Positions 46,148-56,109 of a stretch of DNA of 64,000 nucleotides are shown here, piece by piece. The notes under the pieces are model-generated. The model did not search any database and was not told the DNA's origin. It worked only from the letters and a program-made list of their open reading frames with translations. Every line of letters begins with the position of its first letter. Positions within the stretch are counted from its first letter, which is position 1. Source of the DNA: CAZSVI01 sp964610205 (GTDB taxonomy: Bacteria > Bacillota > Clostridia > DSM-8532). Made by a program: the position numbers and the translations under genes. The stretch lies in assembly GCA_964610205.1 (NCBI GenBank), contig CAZSVI010000002.1:1-64000 (forward strand), given 5' to 3'.

Positions 46148-46822
46148 TCAACGTAATCCGCCAAGGGGTTCTACGTAAATAATATCATCTTTAATAAATG
46201 CCACCTCGGGCTTTAACCCTGTATCTTCAGCACTGTCAGGGCATCTTGTAATCAAATCCGCAATGCGGAGCTGTGTAGGGCTTAATCTTATTGCCGCCAC
46301 CGCAGCGTCCCTGTTGCCGTCGGCTCCTGCGTGAACCATGCCGCGCATAGTTCCCATTACAATCACATTTCCTGACGCAACAATTTCACTTCCGGGATTG
46401 GCATCCCCAAGAACGACAATATTTCCCTCATATAAAATCCGGATTCCGCTTCGGATGGTTCCCCGGATAAATTTACACGGCCCTTCCTCCAGTTCTCTGA
46501 AAAATATTTTTCTTATGGGTATGCCGGAGGGCATCGCGGGTTTTTCTTTCACAACAGGGGGCGGACTGGCTTCATGACGGATACTCTCAATTACAACTCC
46601 GCTGTTTTCAATCATAATGTCCGCCAGTTTCTCTTCTTCTTCGTGTGTAAGACCTTTTCCCCTGTAAATAACCTTAAGCCTTGCTCCGCGAAAAAATTTC
46701 TCTGCGGCCTTCACCTTATCGGCTATCTGTTCCTGGATCTGATTATTATCCATATCCTCCGGAATTAAAATCACCAAACCTTCGGCTGTCCCTTTAAACG
46801 CTATTGTTTTCTCGTTTTCCAT
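46148..46822 (-). CDS. minC: Septum site-determining protein MinC
   Basis: 224 residues. The N-terminal FtsZ-inhibitor domain (about 1-100) begins IAFKGTAEGLVILIPEDMD; the C-terminal beta-helix (about 115-220) has the MinD-binding RSGIRILYEGNIVVLGDANPGSEIVASGNVIVMG repeats. It inhibits FtsZ polymerisation when recruited by MinD. It follows the PBP gene by 33 bp. Confidence 0.94.
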   Translation of the reverse strand: MENEKTIAFKGTAEGLVILIPEDMDNNQIQEQIADKVKAAEKFFRGARLKVIYRGKGLTHEEEEKLADIMIENSGVVIESIRHEASPPPVVKEKPAMPSGIPIRKIFFRELEEGPCKFIRGTIRSGIRILYEGNIVVLGDANPGSEIVASGNVIVMGTMRGMVHAGADGNRDAAVAAIRLSPTQLRIADLITRCPDSAEDTGLKPEVAFIKDDIIYVEPLGGLR

Positions 46823-46855
46823 TTTTCCCTCTTTCCGCCATTCATCACATTTATC

Positions 46856-48913
46856 CTATTTTTTCTGTTCCTGTATGTTAAAGTAGGTCATCAATACATC
46901 TCGGGCGATAGGCGCCGTCCACGATCCCCACACCCCTTTTTCCACTACAACGGCCACCGCTATCTGCGGATCATCAGCAGGCGCGTAACATAAAAACAAC
47001 GCGTTGGACGAGGAAGTGGCTTCCTGTCCCGTTTCTGCCGTACCGGTTTTCGCCGCGACCTGGAACGGAAAATCCCCCAAAACATTAACCGCCGTTCCGT
47101 CATTTGCATTGGCCACAGCGACCATACCCTTCTGAACCGCTTTTATTGTAGATTCCTTTGCCGTTGAATCCTGGTATTCAATCACAGTAATATGGACTTC
47201 ACCGGTTGCGTCTATCCGTTTTTTTACCAGATGGGGACGATATATTTTCCCTCCGTTACCGATGCTTGCAACATAATTCACCAGCTGCACCGGTGTGAAT
47301 GTATTGTATAACTGCCCCAGAGCGGCATTGCAGGTATCCGCCGGAACCCAGGGTTCATTGTAGTATATTCTTTTAAAATCCCTGGACGCAAGGGAACCGA
47401 TTTTTTCTCCGATTTCAATTCCGGTTGGTTTGCCGAACCCAAAGTTTTTAGCCCACTTGACAATATTATCAATCCCCGTGTCAAACCCGACCTGGAAGAA
47501 AAACATGTTGCTGGATGTGGCCAGTGCCCTTTCAAGGTTAATAAATCCCTGATTACCCTCCAGATTGGGCCAGACGAGCCCCCCGATTTCCTTTCTGGAC
47601 GGGCAGTTCATCCTTGTCTCAGGGGTTATAGTACCGGATTCAAGAGCAGCTATCGCTACAAGTGGCTTATAGGTTGAACCCGGCGCGTATGTTCCGCTGG
47701 TAGCCCGGTTCAGTGTATAGGAATCGGGATGAACTAAGAAATAATTAATCTGCTCGCTGATTCCCTCAAGAAAAACAGCCGGATCGTAAGTGGGGTAACT
47801 CACCATGGCCAGTATCTCTCCGGTTTTTATGTCCATTGCAACGACAGCTCCGGCATTGGCATCGTTAAAGTTTTTCTTATTCTCCTTGTTCCTTATAAGT
47901 TCAATATTACGATCAATAGAATCATATGCCGCTTTCTGTAGATTAAGGTCAATGGTCAGGTAAATGTCCTGCCCAGGTCTTGGAGATACTTCAACCTCAT
48001 AGGAAGTCAAACGCCCTTCCGTATCAACTTCCTTCCTTGTTTTCCCGTTGATGCCCCTCAGCACCTGCTCTTCAGAACGTTCAATACCCAGAATTCCAAC
48101 CGAATCCAGGGGTGTATAGCCAAGTTCCGGGTATTGCCCGGACCAGGCGTCATAGTCATCCTCCCTTATTTTACTCATATAGCCTAGAATATGCGCCACC
48201 AAAGAGGCGTCGTAATATTCCCTTATGGGTTTGGAAAACGTACTGAAACCTGGAAATTCACTGTTCAGCTCTTCCAGTTCCATTATTGTATCAAGGGAAA
48301 CATCTTCTGCAATTAAAAGCGGCTTATCTATTTTTGCCGGCTTAATCAGCATTTCATAACGGAACTCTATTATACGGTAAGCTTCTTCATCTGTAAATTT
48401 CGGATCAATACTGAAGGTTTTTTCTCTCATATACAAAAAAACTTCTTCCGCATCCGCTTCCATGAGGAGCTCCCTGTCCGTATCGCTTATGCTTATCTGC
48501 CTGATGAAACCATCCTTGGTTATAAGAAAGCGTATGGGATCCAGCCTGAAAATAGTTCTCAATGTGGAACTGAATTTTTCGCCATTTCTGTCAAACAGTC
48601 TGACAAGCCGGGCAATCATATCATTTTTTTCATTGTCGGACAGTTCGGTATCAACAAATTCTATACAATACCCCATCCGGTTACCCGCAATGGGAATACC
48701 GTTCCTGTCATAAATATTTCCCCTGTTGGCATAAATAACACCGTTCGTAATAATCCTTTTCATAGATGTATTCAGGTATTCCTGTCCATTAACAATTTGA
48801 AGATTTACAAGCTGACGCAGGAGGATTCCGCAGGAAATAACGATTATTACAAAATAGACTATAAATCTTTTTTTTAATTTGATTTGATTCTTTTTTTCCT
48901 TTTCCTTATTCAT
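46856..48913 (-). CDS. Penicillin-binding protein 2 (elongasome transpeptidase)
   Basis: 685 residues. A single N-terminal membrane helix (about 16-36), a PBP dimerisation domain, then the transpeptidase domain with SxxK in PGSTYKP (about residue 410), an SSN motif in ATSSNMFFF and KTGT at about residue 623. It cross-links peptidoglycan during side-wall growth with MreBCD; mrdA/pbpA-type by synteny directly after mreD (20-bp gap). Confidence 0.93.
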   Translation of the reverse strand: MNKEKEKKNQIKLKKRFIVYFVIIVISCGILLRQLVNLQIVNGQEYLNTSMKRIITNGVIYANRGNIYDRNGIPIAGNRMGYCIEFVDTELSDNEKNDMIARLVRLFDRNGEKFSSTLRTIFRLDPIRFLITKDGFIRQISISDTDRELLMEADAEEVFLYMREKTFSIDPKFTDEEAYRIIEFRYEMLIKPAKIDKPLLIAEDVSLDTIMELEELNSEFPGFSTFSKPIREYYDASLVAHILGYMSKIREDDYDAWSGQYPELGYTPLDSVGILGIERSEEQVLRGINGKTRKEVDTEGRLTSYEVEVSPRPGQDIYLTIDLNLQKAAYDSIDRNIELIRNKENKKNFNDANAGAVVAMDIKTGEILAMVSYPTYDPAVFLEGISEQINYFLVHPDSYTLNRATSGTYAPGSTYKPLVAIAALESGTITPETRMNCPSRKEIGGLVWPNLEGNQGFINLERALATSSNMFFFQVGFDTGIDNIVKWAKNFGFGKPTGIEIGEKIGSLASRDFKRIYYNEPWVPADTCNAALGQLYNTFTPVQLVNYVASIGNGGKIYRPHLVKKRIDATGEVHITVIEYQDSTAKESTIKAVQKGMVAVANANDGTAVNVLGDFPFQVAAKTGTAETGQEATSSSNALFLCYAPADDPQIAVAVVVEKGVWGSWTAPIARDVLMTYFNIQEQKK

Positions 48914-48933
48914 TCCTGCCCTCCTTTATATCG

Positions 48934-49449
48934 TTATAAGCGTGTATGAACGTAATCGTATTTGTCCAGCTTTTTATAAACTCTAAGAACCAGTGGATAT
49001 ACAAACAACGCAATAACCGCGTTATATAAGCTTTCGGGAAGAATCAGCGTTGTTAACATAAATACTATATTATGATACCCTATCAGGAAAAAATTAATAA
49101 AATAATATAATAGCTCTACTATTACAGAAGAAGAAAAAACAAAGAAAATAGGAATCAGTGGATTTTCTTTATAAAGCTTCGGGTTTACCAAACCTATGGA
49201 AAAGCAGACCAAAAACAAACACAACGCATACCAGCCCAAAGCCCTGCCAATAAGAATATCCATTCCCATGCCGCATGCAAGTCCCATAAATGCCGCTTCC
49301 ATATCGCTTCTGACCAGCGCTATAGCTATAGCGAGAACCAAAAGCAGGTTAGGCCTTATACGCAGTATCTCAATATGCTCCAAAACTGTACTCTGAATCA
49401 GGCAAGCCGCAAAAATAAGAAGAGTTAAAACCAGTATCCGCCTCCTCAT
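48934..49449 (-). CDS. mreD: Rod shape-determining protein MreD
   Basis: 171 residues with about five to six membrane helices from residue 4 onward, typical of MreD. It overlaps mreC by four bases (ATGA-type), so translation is coupled. MreD couples the cytoplasmic MreB filament to the periplasmic-side synthesis machinery with MreC. Confidence 0.92.
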   Translation of the reverse strand: MRRRILVLTLLIFAACLIQSTVLEHIEILRIRPNLLLVLAIAIALVRSDMEAAFMGLACGMGMDILIGRALGWYALCLFLVCFSIGLVNPKLYKENPLIPIFFVFSSSVIVELLYYFINFFLIGYHNIVFMLTTLILPESLYNAVIALFVYPLVLRVYKKLDKYDYVHTRL

Positions 49450-50294
49450 GGTTTATTCCCCTCTTCGTCTTCATTTATTATCTTAATGACCGCGACCTCC
49501 TCCAGCCTTCTGAAATCCACCGCCGGTTTTACAATGGCGTAATAATCAAATTGGCCTTCGTTTTTAACGATCTTTGTTATTTCTCCAATAATGATACCCT
49601 TTGGATAAAGGCTACTCATTCCGGATGTTTCTATTTTATCACCAACAGCTACTTCCACATCGGGAGGAATATAATCCAGACGGCAAAGTCCCTGTGTTCT
49701 GAGCTGGACATCCCCCTTAAGAACGACCTGGTCGCGGGATTTGGAAAGCCGTGCCGATACCGAACTCTCGGTATCAATTATGGATACAACCTTTGATGAC
49801 AAAAGATCCACACGTGAAACCCTTCCTACCAGACCGTTGGAATTAATAACGGGATCATTTACGGCAATACCGTCTTTGCTGCCCTTATCTATTGTAAATA
49901 TCTCAAACCAATTGCCTGAATCCTTGGAAATAATATTACTGGCTATCAGTTCCTGTTCGAACTGTTCCTTGAATGACAAAAGGTTTTTAAGGTTCTCATT
50001 TTCCTTTTGCAACCGGTAAACCGTGTCAAGTTCCCGTTCCATTTCCTGCAGTCTTTTCTTCAATTCGGCATTCTCCGCTCTTGCCGTTCGGACATCCTGA
50101 AAAAATTGTACGGTATCCTTAATCCCGGAAGTGATTGAATTAATCCCTTTCTGCAGAGGGTTTAACGGTACCGAAAGAACATTCCGGACAACGCTAAGCT
50201 TACTTCCCTCACCTGCCGTAAAAGCAGCCAGAATAAAAAGAAAAACAACTACGAACACTATAACAAATACCTTGTTACCAAACAGCCTCCGCAA
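49446..50294 (-). CDS. mreC: Rod shape-determining protein MreC
   Basis: 282 residues starting at TTG with GGAAGGGG upstream. N-terminal membrane helix (about 8-25), coiled coil (about 65-105) and the beta-barrel domain from about 115 with the family motif VINSNGLVGRVSRV. It is a structural scaffold of the elongasome. No ATG alternative keeps the membrane helix. Confidence 0.94.
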   Translation of the reverse strand: MRRLFGNKVFVIVFVVVFLFILAAFTAGEGSKLSVVRNVLSVPLNPLQKGINSITSGIKDTVQFFQDVRTARAENAELKKRLQEMERELDTVYRLQKENENLKNLLSFKEQFEQELIASNIISKDSGNWFEIFTIDKGSKDGIAVNDPVINSNGLVGRVSRVDLLSSKVVSIIDTESSVSARLSKSRDQVVLKGDVQLRTQGLCRLDYIPPDVEVAVGDKIETSGMSSLYPKGIIIGEITKIVKNEGQFDYYAIVKPAVDFRRLEEVAVIKIINEDEEGNKP

Positions 50295-50326
50295 AAGGTG
50301 GACCCCTTCCCAACAATTATTATTCT

Positions 50327-51343
50327 CTATCTGCCCTTATTTGAAGAGATTAATACATTTTTAAGAATTTCTATCTCATCCAGGACTCTTCCTGTACCAA
50401 GCACCACACAATCCAGAGGGAATTCAGCGATATTGACGGGGATACCGGTCTCCTCATAAATGGATTTGTCAAGCCCTTTTAAAAGAGCACCTCCGCCTGT
50501 CAGCATGATTCCCCTTTCCATTATATCCGCTGCCAGTTCTGGCGGCGTCTTTTCCAGGGTATATTTAATAGAATCAACAATTGCATTTACCGGTTCAGCC
50601 AATGCTTCCCTTATTTCTTCGGAGCTAATGGAAAGATCCTTCGGAAGGCCTGTAACCAAATCCCGTCCGCTGATATTGTGTTTCGTTTCGGTCTCCAACG
50701 GATATGCGGAACCTATTCTCATTTTGATGTCTTCAGCGGTACGCTCCCCTATCATTAAATTATATTCCTTTTTTACGTAATGGACAATAGCATCGTCCAA
50801 TTCATCTCCGGCAATTCGTAAGGAACGACTGACAACAATACCTCCCAGTGAAATGACCGCCACCTCACTCGTACCTCCTCCTATATCCACTACCATGCTG
50901 CCGGAGGGTTCTTCTACGGGAAGCTTCGCTCCAATAGCCGCAGCCATAGGCTCTTCAATTAAGTAGGCTTCTTTGGCTCCCGCATGCAATGTGGCGTCAA
51001 TGACAGCCCTCTTCTCAACTTCGGTAACCCCTGAAGGAACACAGACAACCACTCTGGGCCTTACCAGCATATTACGGCCCATTGCCTTGCGTATAAAATA
51101 TTTCAACATCCCCTGGGTTATTTGAAAATCAGCGATAACTCCATCCTTCATTGGCCTTATGGCAGTAATGTTCCCCGGCGTGCGACCTATCATATTCTTA
51201 GCTTCCAGCCCAACGGACAATACCTCTCCGGAATTATTATTAATGGCAACCACCGAGGGTTCTCTCATAACAATTCCCTTCCCTTTCATATGAACCAGAG
51301 TATTGGCTGTCCCGAGGTCTATTCCGATATCTCTTGTAAACAT
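50327..51343 (-). CDS. mreB: Rod shape-determining actin homologue MreB
   Basis: 338 residues with actin-fold motifs: phosphate 1 [11 protein letters not shown], phosphate 2 [16 protein letters not shown], adenosine motif [13 protein letters not shown]. Filaments on the inner membrane direct lateral wall synthesis. It could be the MreB or Mbl paralogue; the maf-mreB-mreC-mreD order argues for MreB. Confidence 0.96.
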   Translation of the reverse strand: MFTRDIGIDLGTANTLVHMKGKGIVMREPSVVAINNNSGEVLSVGLEAKNMIGRTPGNITAIRPMKDGVIADFQITQGMLKYFIRKAMGRNMLVRPRVVVCVPSGVTEVEKRAVIDATLHAGAKEAYLIEEPMAAAIGAKLPVEEPSGSMVVDIGGGTSEVAVISLGGIVVSRSLRIAGDELDDAIVHYVKKEYNLMIGERTAEDIKMRIGSAYPLETETKHNISGRDLVTGLPKDLSISSEEIREALAEPVNAIVDSIKYTLEKTPPELAADIMERGIMLTGGGALLKGLDKSIYEETGIPVNIAEFPLDCVVLGTGRVLDEIEILKNVLISSNKGR

Positions 51344-51360
51344 GATTTGTTTCTTCCTTT

Positions 51361-51996
51361 CTATTCCTTTGTATATGATAAAGAACTGTTTATCAATAAT
51401 GTTTCAATTCCCATTTGACCCAGCATAATAGAAACACTATATAACGGAAGTCCTACAACATTATAATAACATCCTTCCAGCTTCTCAACAAGAAGAGCAC
51501 CCAGACCCTGAATACCATAACCTCCCGCTTTGTCGAAGGGTTCACCGCTATCAATATACCGCCAGATAGCCTTGTGATCCATTGAACGGATTTTTACCCG
51601 CGTTTTCTCTACATGAGTCATTTTTCTTCCTGTCTCAGCATCTAAAAGAGTAACTCCGGTCATTACCTCGTGCCACTTTCCCGAGAGCATAAGAAGTGTT
51701 TGGAAAGCTTCCTGAGCCATCTGAGGTTTTCCAAGAATATGATGTCCCAAAACGACAATAGTATCCGCCGCAAGCACTACGGAAGAATTGAGTTCCTCTC
51801 CCGATAATTTCCCGGTAACATCTTCCGCTTTCCTTTCGGAAAGAACTGCCGCATACTCCTTTGGCCCGATATTTTCATTTATTGTTTCATCCGCATCGGA
51901 TTGAAACACCTTAAACGGCACTCCAATCTGTTCCAACAGCATCTTGCGCCTTGGTGACTGCGAAGCCAGAATAAGTTTTTTCACAAAAGTCCTCAT
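51361..51996 (-). CDS. maf: Maf family nucleoside triphosphate pyrophosphatase
   Basis: 211 residues with the Maf opening [18 protein letters not shown], the DE motif in DADETI and AADTIVVLG. The family hydrolyses non-canonical or methylated dTTP/UTP and affects septation. First gene of the shape/division operon; radC, often found between maf and mreB in Firmicutes, is absent. Promoter candidate at 52059-52087. Confidence 0.94.
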   Translation of the reverse strand: MRTFVKKLILASQSPRRKMLLEQIGVPFKVFQSDADETINENIGPKEYAAVLSERKAEDVTGKLSGEELNSSVVLAADTIVVLGHHILGKPQMAQEAFQTLLMLSGKWHEVMTGVTLLDAETGRKMTHVEKTRVKIRSMDHKAIWRYIDSGEPFDKAGGYGIQGLGALLVEKLEGCYYNVVGLPLYSVSIMLGQMGIETLLINSSLSYTKE

Positions 51997-52058
51997 AATT
52001 TTTCATACCGAAGAACGCATTAATTCATTTTATTATCCAACGTCATGTATCAGACAAC

Positions 52059-52087
52059 ATTATACACCTGCAAAAGCTTATTGGGAA
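52059..52087 (-). promoter_or_regulatory. Candidate promoter of the maf-mre-pbp-min operon
   Basis: Minus strand TTCCCA (52082-52087), 17 bp, TATAAT (52059-52064), 63 bases upstream of the maf start. The 106-bp direct repeat begins only 19 bases further upstream, so the accessory segment abuts this housekeeping promoter. Confidence 0.5.
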
Positions 52088-52105
52088 TATCTTTTTATCC
52101 ATTCA

Positions 52106-52211
52106 TATTATTCATTATTATTCGGCTTTTACAATGAAAAACAGTATTCAATAATTTCTTAACTTATTGTTCCTGTTTCTTTGATTAACCATTCGCTATA
52201 TGGGGAAATAT
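52106..52211. repeat. 106-bp perfect direct repeat, left copy
   Basis: Identical base for base to 59887-59992, offset 7781 bp. It begins TATTATTCATTATTATTCGG and ends CTATATGGGGAAATAT; both flanks diverge at once. The left copy lies between the maf promoter and the IS remnants, the right copy just before the mecA promoter. Confidence 0.97.
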
Positions 52212-52268
52212 AATGAACCCAGAAAACAAGACAGACAAAATGAATAAGATAAGTTAGAATAAGATCAT

Positions 52269-52420
52269 GAGAAGAAACGAAATTTTACACCTGAACAAAA
52301 AGTAAAAATAGTACTGGAGGTTCTTCGGGAAGAAAAAACACTGAGCGAAATTGCTGCCGAGTATGAAGTTCACCCGAATCAGTTAAGCCGCTGGAAGGCG
52401 GAATTTATAAGTAATGCTGG
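52269..52420 (+). pseudogene. IS3-family transposase OrfA remnant
   Basis: From 52284 one frame reads FTPEQKVKIVLEVLREEKTL followed by SEIAAEYEVHPNQLSRWKAEF, the N-terminal helix-turn-helix of IS3-family OrfA. The ATG at 52269 is out of frame with it, so the 5' end carries an indel, and the coding similarity stops at about 52415 where an unrelated IS fragment begins. TGAACCCAGAAAACAAGAC at 52213 onward may be the element's terminal inverted repeat, directly beside the 106-bp repeat. Confidence 0.75.
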
Positions 52421-52692
52421 CTTGTCAATTTTTTGGGATCAAACCCAGCAATGGAGGGTAGTGTGGTACGGGATGCCCATTCAGAGAATTCCCTTTTGCT
52501 TCCGGGTTGCACGGCTCTACGGATTGCAGTAAAAAGCAGAGATGTGCCTTTGCTAAGTCCGTTTCTTTTCTTGTCAGGAAGTATGGAGTTCATAATCTTA
52601 ACGACATTATTCCTTTTTGCAATCTCCCAGAGTGTATAGACATCACCATGAGAGTAGGATTTATATTTGATATTCTCATCGCTTTCATATAC
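52405..52692 (-). pseudogene. IS1634-family transposase fragment
   Basis: A minus-strand frame without a proper start reads YSHGDVYTLWEIAKRNNVV, then GLSKGTSLLFTAIRRAVQPG and TTLPSIAGFDPKKLTSQHY, the N-terminal segment typical of IS1634-type DDE transposases. It is cut at the permease stop codon (52695) and at the IS3 remnant. About 95 of the expected 500-plus codons remain. It marks an old rearrangement point at the end of the ABC operon. Confidence 0.7.
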
Positions 52693-52694
52693 TA

Positions 52695-53534
52695 TTATCC
52701 TTTTATAGCCCCTGCAATCATCCCTTCTATTATTTTCTTGTTACAGAAAACATATATCAGGATAACCGGCAATATCGCCAGTGTTAAAGCTGCCATTTTC
52801 ATGGGATAGTTTGTTGAGTACTGTGAGCTGAAATTTAATAGGCCAAGGGGGATTGTTTTATATTTTTCACTATTCACCAACACCAAAGCAAAGGGGAATT
52901 CGTTCCACCACTTTGTAAATAACTGTAAAATTGCCACCGTCGTTAGGATTGGTGTACATAATGGCATTACAATTGTAAACAGCATTCTAACAAAACCACT
53001 CCCGTCAATTACCGCAGCTTCCTCCATATCAATGGGAATACTGTTCAGATAGCTTTCTGTTAGAAATATGGAAAATGGCATGGCAAAGGCAACATACGGA
53101 ATAATCAATGTAAACCTTTGATCAAACAGGCCTAAATCCTTAAACTGAATAAATAAAGGAATCAGCAATGCATGAACGGGTATAAGCATCCCAAAGAGAA
53201 TGATAAAATATATAATGTTTCTCCCTCTAAAGCGAAACCTCGAAAGAAAGTATGCTGTTATAAATGATATCAATACGGCTAACACAAGTGAAATGACTGC
53301 GTTAAACACAGTATTCAGGTAATAGGTCCCCATATGGCTGATTCTAAAGGCATCTATATAATTTTGGAACACCAATTTCTCCGGCAATGCTATGATGGAT
53401 CTGTTGAATTCCGGAGATGTTTTTAAGGATGAATAAATCATCCAAATAATCGGGAATATACATGTACTTGAAAATAGTATAAGCGTAACATTTATACCTG
53501 TAGCTCCAAGAAGTCTTTTCATTTTTTTAGCCAT
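52695..53534 (-). CDS. CUT1 ABC sugar transporter permease (MsmG-like)
   Basis: 279 residues from the ATG at 53534 (GGAGGTAGGAAAG upstream); a TTG 18 bases earlier lies within the ribosome site region. Six membrane segments; EAA loop MEEAAVIDGSGFVRMLFTIVMP; C-terminus KKIIEGMIAGAIKG typical of the family. Overlaps the partner permease gene by eight bases. The stop codon abuts an IS1634 fragment, so anything formerly downstream has been lost. Confidence 0.92.
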   Translation of the reverse strand: MAKKMKRLLGATGINVTLILFSSTCIFPIIWMIYSSLKTSPEFNRSIIALPEKLVFQNYIDAFRISHMGTYYLNTVFNAVISLVLAVLISFITAYFLSRFRFRGRNIIYFIILFGMLIPVHALLIPLFIQFKDLGLFDQRFTLIIPYVAFAMPFSIFLTESYLNSIPIDMEEAAVIDGSGFVRMLFTIVMPLCTPILTTVAILQLFTKWWNEFPFALVLVNSEKYKTIPLGLLNFSSQYSTNYPMKMAALTLAILPVILIYVFCNKKIIEGMIAGAIKG

Positions 53535-54417
53535 CAGCTTTCCTACCTCCAATGATTTGTTTGGTTATAACAATAAGAATTAAACTGATTAAAAGAATAC
53601 CAATGGAAATCGTATTGCCATAATCTATTCTGCCCTGGGAAAAGGTTTTACTATAACCGTACAATGCCATAACGGTTGAGCTTGTTCCCGGTCCTCCCTC
53701 TGTCATCACAAATATGTGATCAAAAACCTGCATATTTCCAGATATGCAGAGCATTGTACAAACCACCAGTGTATCCTTAATCAAGGGTACTGTTATGTAT
53801 ATCAGTTTTTTCCAGGCAGTAACACCATCAATTTCCGCCATCTCATATACTTCTTTCGATATCGAACTCATTCCGGCCATGATAATAACCATATAATACC
53901 CAATATATTGCCATATAATGGGTATTGAAACAAAATAAATAACATTCTTCGGATTATCCAGCCAGGGTAAAATCAACAAATCAAGGTTCAACGCCCTTAA
54001 AAAGAAATTAATCAATCCGTAATCCTTGTTATACATCATTGTCCAAATGAAGCCTACGATAACCATGGAAAGCACTCCCGGGAAAAATATAACCGATCGA
54101 TGCATGTTTTTGAGCTTAACTAAATTTGTGTTCAGCATAGTAGCAAATAGTAACGCTATACCTATCTGCCCGACAACACAAAGAATTGTAATTATAATAT
54201 TGTTTTTAAAAGACTGCCAAAAAATCTCGTCATTTACCAGCTCTGCATAATTTGCAAGTCCAACAAACCGGTTCATTCTCATGCCCTTAAAATCATAAAA
54301 ACTATATCGTATTGATCCAATAAGGGGTATAATCACCGCAAAAATATACCAGACAACTCCCGGCCCAAACAGAAGTATGAACAGCCCTTTACTTGGACGC
54401 AGCACTTTATTTGTCAT
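53527..54417 (-). CDS. CUT1 ABC sugar transporter permease (MsmF/UgpA-like)
   Basis: 296 residues with six membrane segments (first about 11-33) and EAA loop YEMAEIDGVTAWKKLIYITVPLI. The start has GGAGGG. Forms the channel with the 52695 permease. No cognate ATPase in the segment, implying use of a shared MsmX-type ATPase. Confidence 0.92.
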   Translation of the reverse strand: MTNKVLRPSKGLFILLFGPGVVWYIFAVIIPLIGSIRYSFYDFKGMRMNRFVGLANYAELVNDEIFWQSFKNNIIITILCVVGQIGIALLFATMLNTNLVKLKNMHRSVIFFPGVLSMVIVGFIWTMMYNKDYGLINFFLRALNLDLLILPWLDNPKNVIYFVSIPIIWQYIGYYMVIIMAGMSSISKEVYEMAEIDGVTAWKKLIYITVPLIKDTLVVCTMLCISGNMQVFDHIFVMTEGGPGTSSTVMALYGYSKTFSQGRIDYGNTISIGILLISLILIVITKQIIGGRKADG

Positions 54418-54531
54418 TGTTACCCTCCATTAAGAATGAATGTATCAAATACAATAGATGCCTGTGATACATTCGAACCGGTTGAATTTTAGTATGTGTG
54501 TTTCTTTAAAAGTCATGACGACAGTATACAA

Positions 54532-54563
54532 AGCATCCCACAGGATAAACCCTGTGAGATGCT
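54532..54563 (-). terminator. Intercistronic stem-loop after the binding-protein gene
   Basis: 13-base arms (54532-54544 and 54551-54563, one G-U pair on the RNA) with a six-base loop, beginning 17 bases after the binding-protein stop. As at 32500-32532, it probably reduces read-through to, or protects the RNA upstream of, the permease genes. Confidence 0.68.
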
Positions 54564-54579
54564 ATTAAGCCAACCTTTG

Positions 54580-55941
54580 TTATTTTGTCTTCTCGTATTC
54601 AGCCTGAAGCCTTGCTGCTAAATCTTCAGGAGAAAGGGTATTAATAAGAATTTCCTGCAGCCCCTTATTCATGACTTCAACAACGCTAGGCTCAAATACA
54701 AGATCATATGTTTCACAGAAGGGTAATGACGCGGAAAGATCAAAGAATTCAATATGAAGTCTGGATAATCCACTCTTATCGTAAACTCCTGGTGTAATAG
54801 CGCATGGATTCCCACCTTCCAGCACTGTAGAGGCAGATTCTTTGCTGATAAACGTTTTAAGATATCCAACCGCTGCATCTTTTGACGCATCTTTCAGCTT
54901 TGAACTCAGAGCAAAAGCCCATCCACCGTTACCGCCTGCGGTATAATTCGGTACCTTTGCATCTTCAATAGCAGGTATGCCCGTAACATGGGTGACTTTC
55001 AACACATCCTCCGGACAATCCGATATCATTGAATTGATTGCCCAAAAGCCTTCAATATACATTGCTGCTTGTTTATTATAGTATGGAACTCTCTGCTGCT
55101 GATAATCAATAGAGTTGAGATCTGAATTAAACGCACCCCGCTCAGCCAATTCATAAAGTAAGGCCAGACCTTTTACAAACTCCGGATCTGTAAATTTGGC
55201 ACCGGAACCGTTAACAATATCAAAATTCCAGTCATTCCCCGTATACCGGCTGCCTATAGCACTCAAATAGCAGGATTGAGCTACCCACTGACCTTTGTTA
55301 CCCAAAGATATAGGAGTGTATCCCTTTGCCTTTATCGCCTCTATTGAATTCAGAAGTTCTTCCATCGTTTCAGGTGGCGCACTTACACCACATTCCTTCA
55401 AAATAGCTTCATTATAGAAAAGTAAAGTAGTTGAACCTCCTTCTTCCAAACATATTCCGTATATATCCTCACCAATTGTAAAATTATTTACGGCTGTGGG
55501 TTTAATGATTGATTTCCACTCGGCATCTGCATTAATGATGTCTTTCAGGTTCATAACAACGCCGCTTTCAACAAAGCTCTTATTCCATGACCCTAAAACT
55601 TCAAAAATATCGGGCAATTCATTTCCCGCGGCAAGTATTTTTGCCTTGTCATTATAAGGCTCTGCAGCAACAGCTTCTACAGTAATTTCTACGTTTTCGT
55701 TTTCACTCATGAATTTTTCAACAGAATTATAAAAAGCTTTTACCCTGGAATCTGCATCGATGTTTTCTTTTAAGAACTGGGTTAGTATTTTTAACTGTAC
55801 CTTTTGTACAGTCTCACTTGTTCCAGCATCAGTTGCGCTGGGTGTCTGTGTGTTCCCCGTTCCAGTCGTTCCACATGCAACCATGGAAACCGATACCACT
55901 AGTATCAGTATAAACAATAATACCCTTGATCGTATTTTCAT
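54580..55941 (-). CDS. Extracellular sugar-binding lipoprotein (UgpB/MsmE-like)
   Basis: 453 residues. Lipoprotein signal peptide with lipobox MVAC (Cys23), a TTGTGNTQTPSATDAG linker, then a family 1 solute-binding fold (FYNEAILKECGVSAPPETMEELL, GFWAINSM). Ribosome site GAGGAGG. It supplies the importer encoded by the next two genes. A -10 TATAAT (55993-55998) lies upstream, with a TTTATACTTTT box at 56030-56040 similar to those of the first importer. Confidence 0.92.
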   Translation of the reverse strand: MKIRSRVLLFILILVVSVSMVACGTTGTGNTQTPSATDAGTSETVQKVQLKILTQFLKENIDADSRVKAFYNSVEKFMSENENVEITVEAVAAEPYNDKAKILAAGNELPDIFEVLGSWNKSFVESGVVMNLKDIINADAEWKSIIKPTAVNNFTIGEDIYGICLEEGGSTTLLFYNEAILKECGVSAPPETMEELLNSIEAIKAKGYTPISLGNKGQWVAQSCYLSAIGSRYTGNDWNFDIVNGSGAKFTDPEFVKGLALLYELAERGAFNSDLNSIDYQQQRVPYYNKQAAMYIEGFWAINSMISDCPEDVLKVTHVTGIPAIEDAKVPNYTAGGNGGWAFALSSKLKDASKDAAVGYLKTFISKESASTVLEGGNPCAITPGVYDKSGLSRLHIEFFDLSASLPFCETYDLVFEPSVVEVMNKGLQEILINTLSPEDLAARLQAEYEKTK

Positions 55942-56109
55942 CTTTCCCTCCTCAAGCCTTATTCTTACTCTACATAGGCGCCTCTAGCTCTAATTATATA
56001 GAACAAGAAAAAATAAAAACAGGTAAATATTTATACTTTTATCCGAAATTTGATTCTCTTGTATAACAAGAATATTCTGAATACTGTAGGAATCCAAATT
56101 GGTTTACTG

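Noticed and set aside
54466..54490. ATTCGAACCGGTT resembling a tRNA T-arm
   Set aside because: No acceptor or anticodon stem and no CCA end around it; only the loop-like motif is present.
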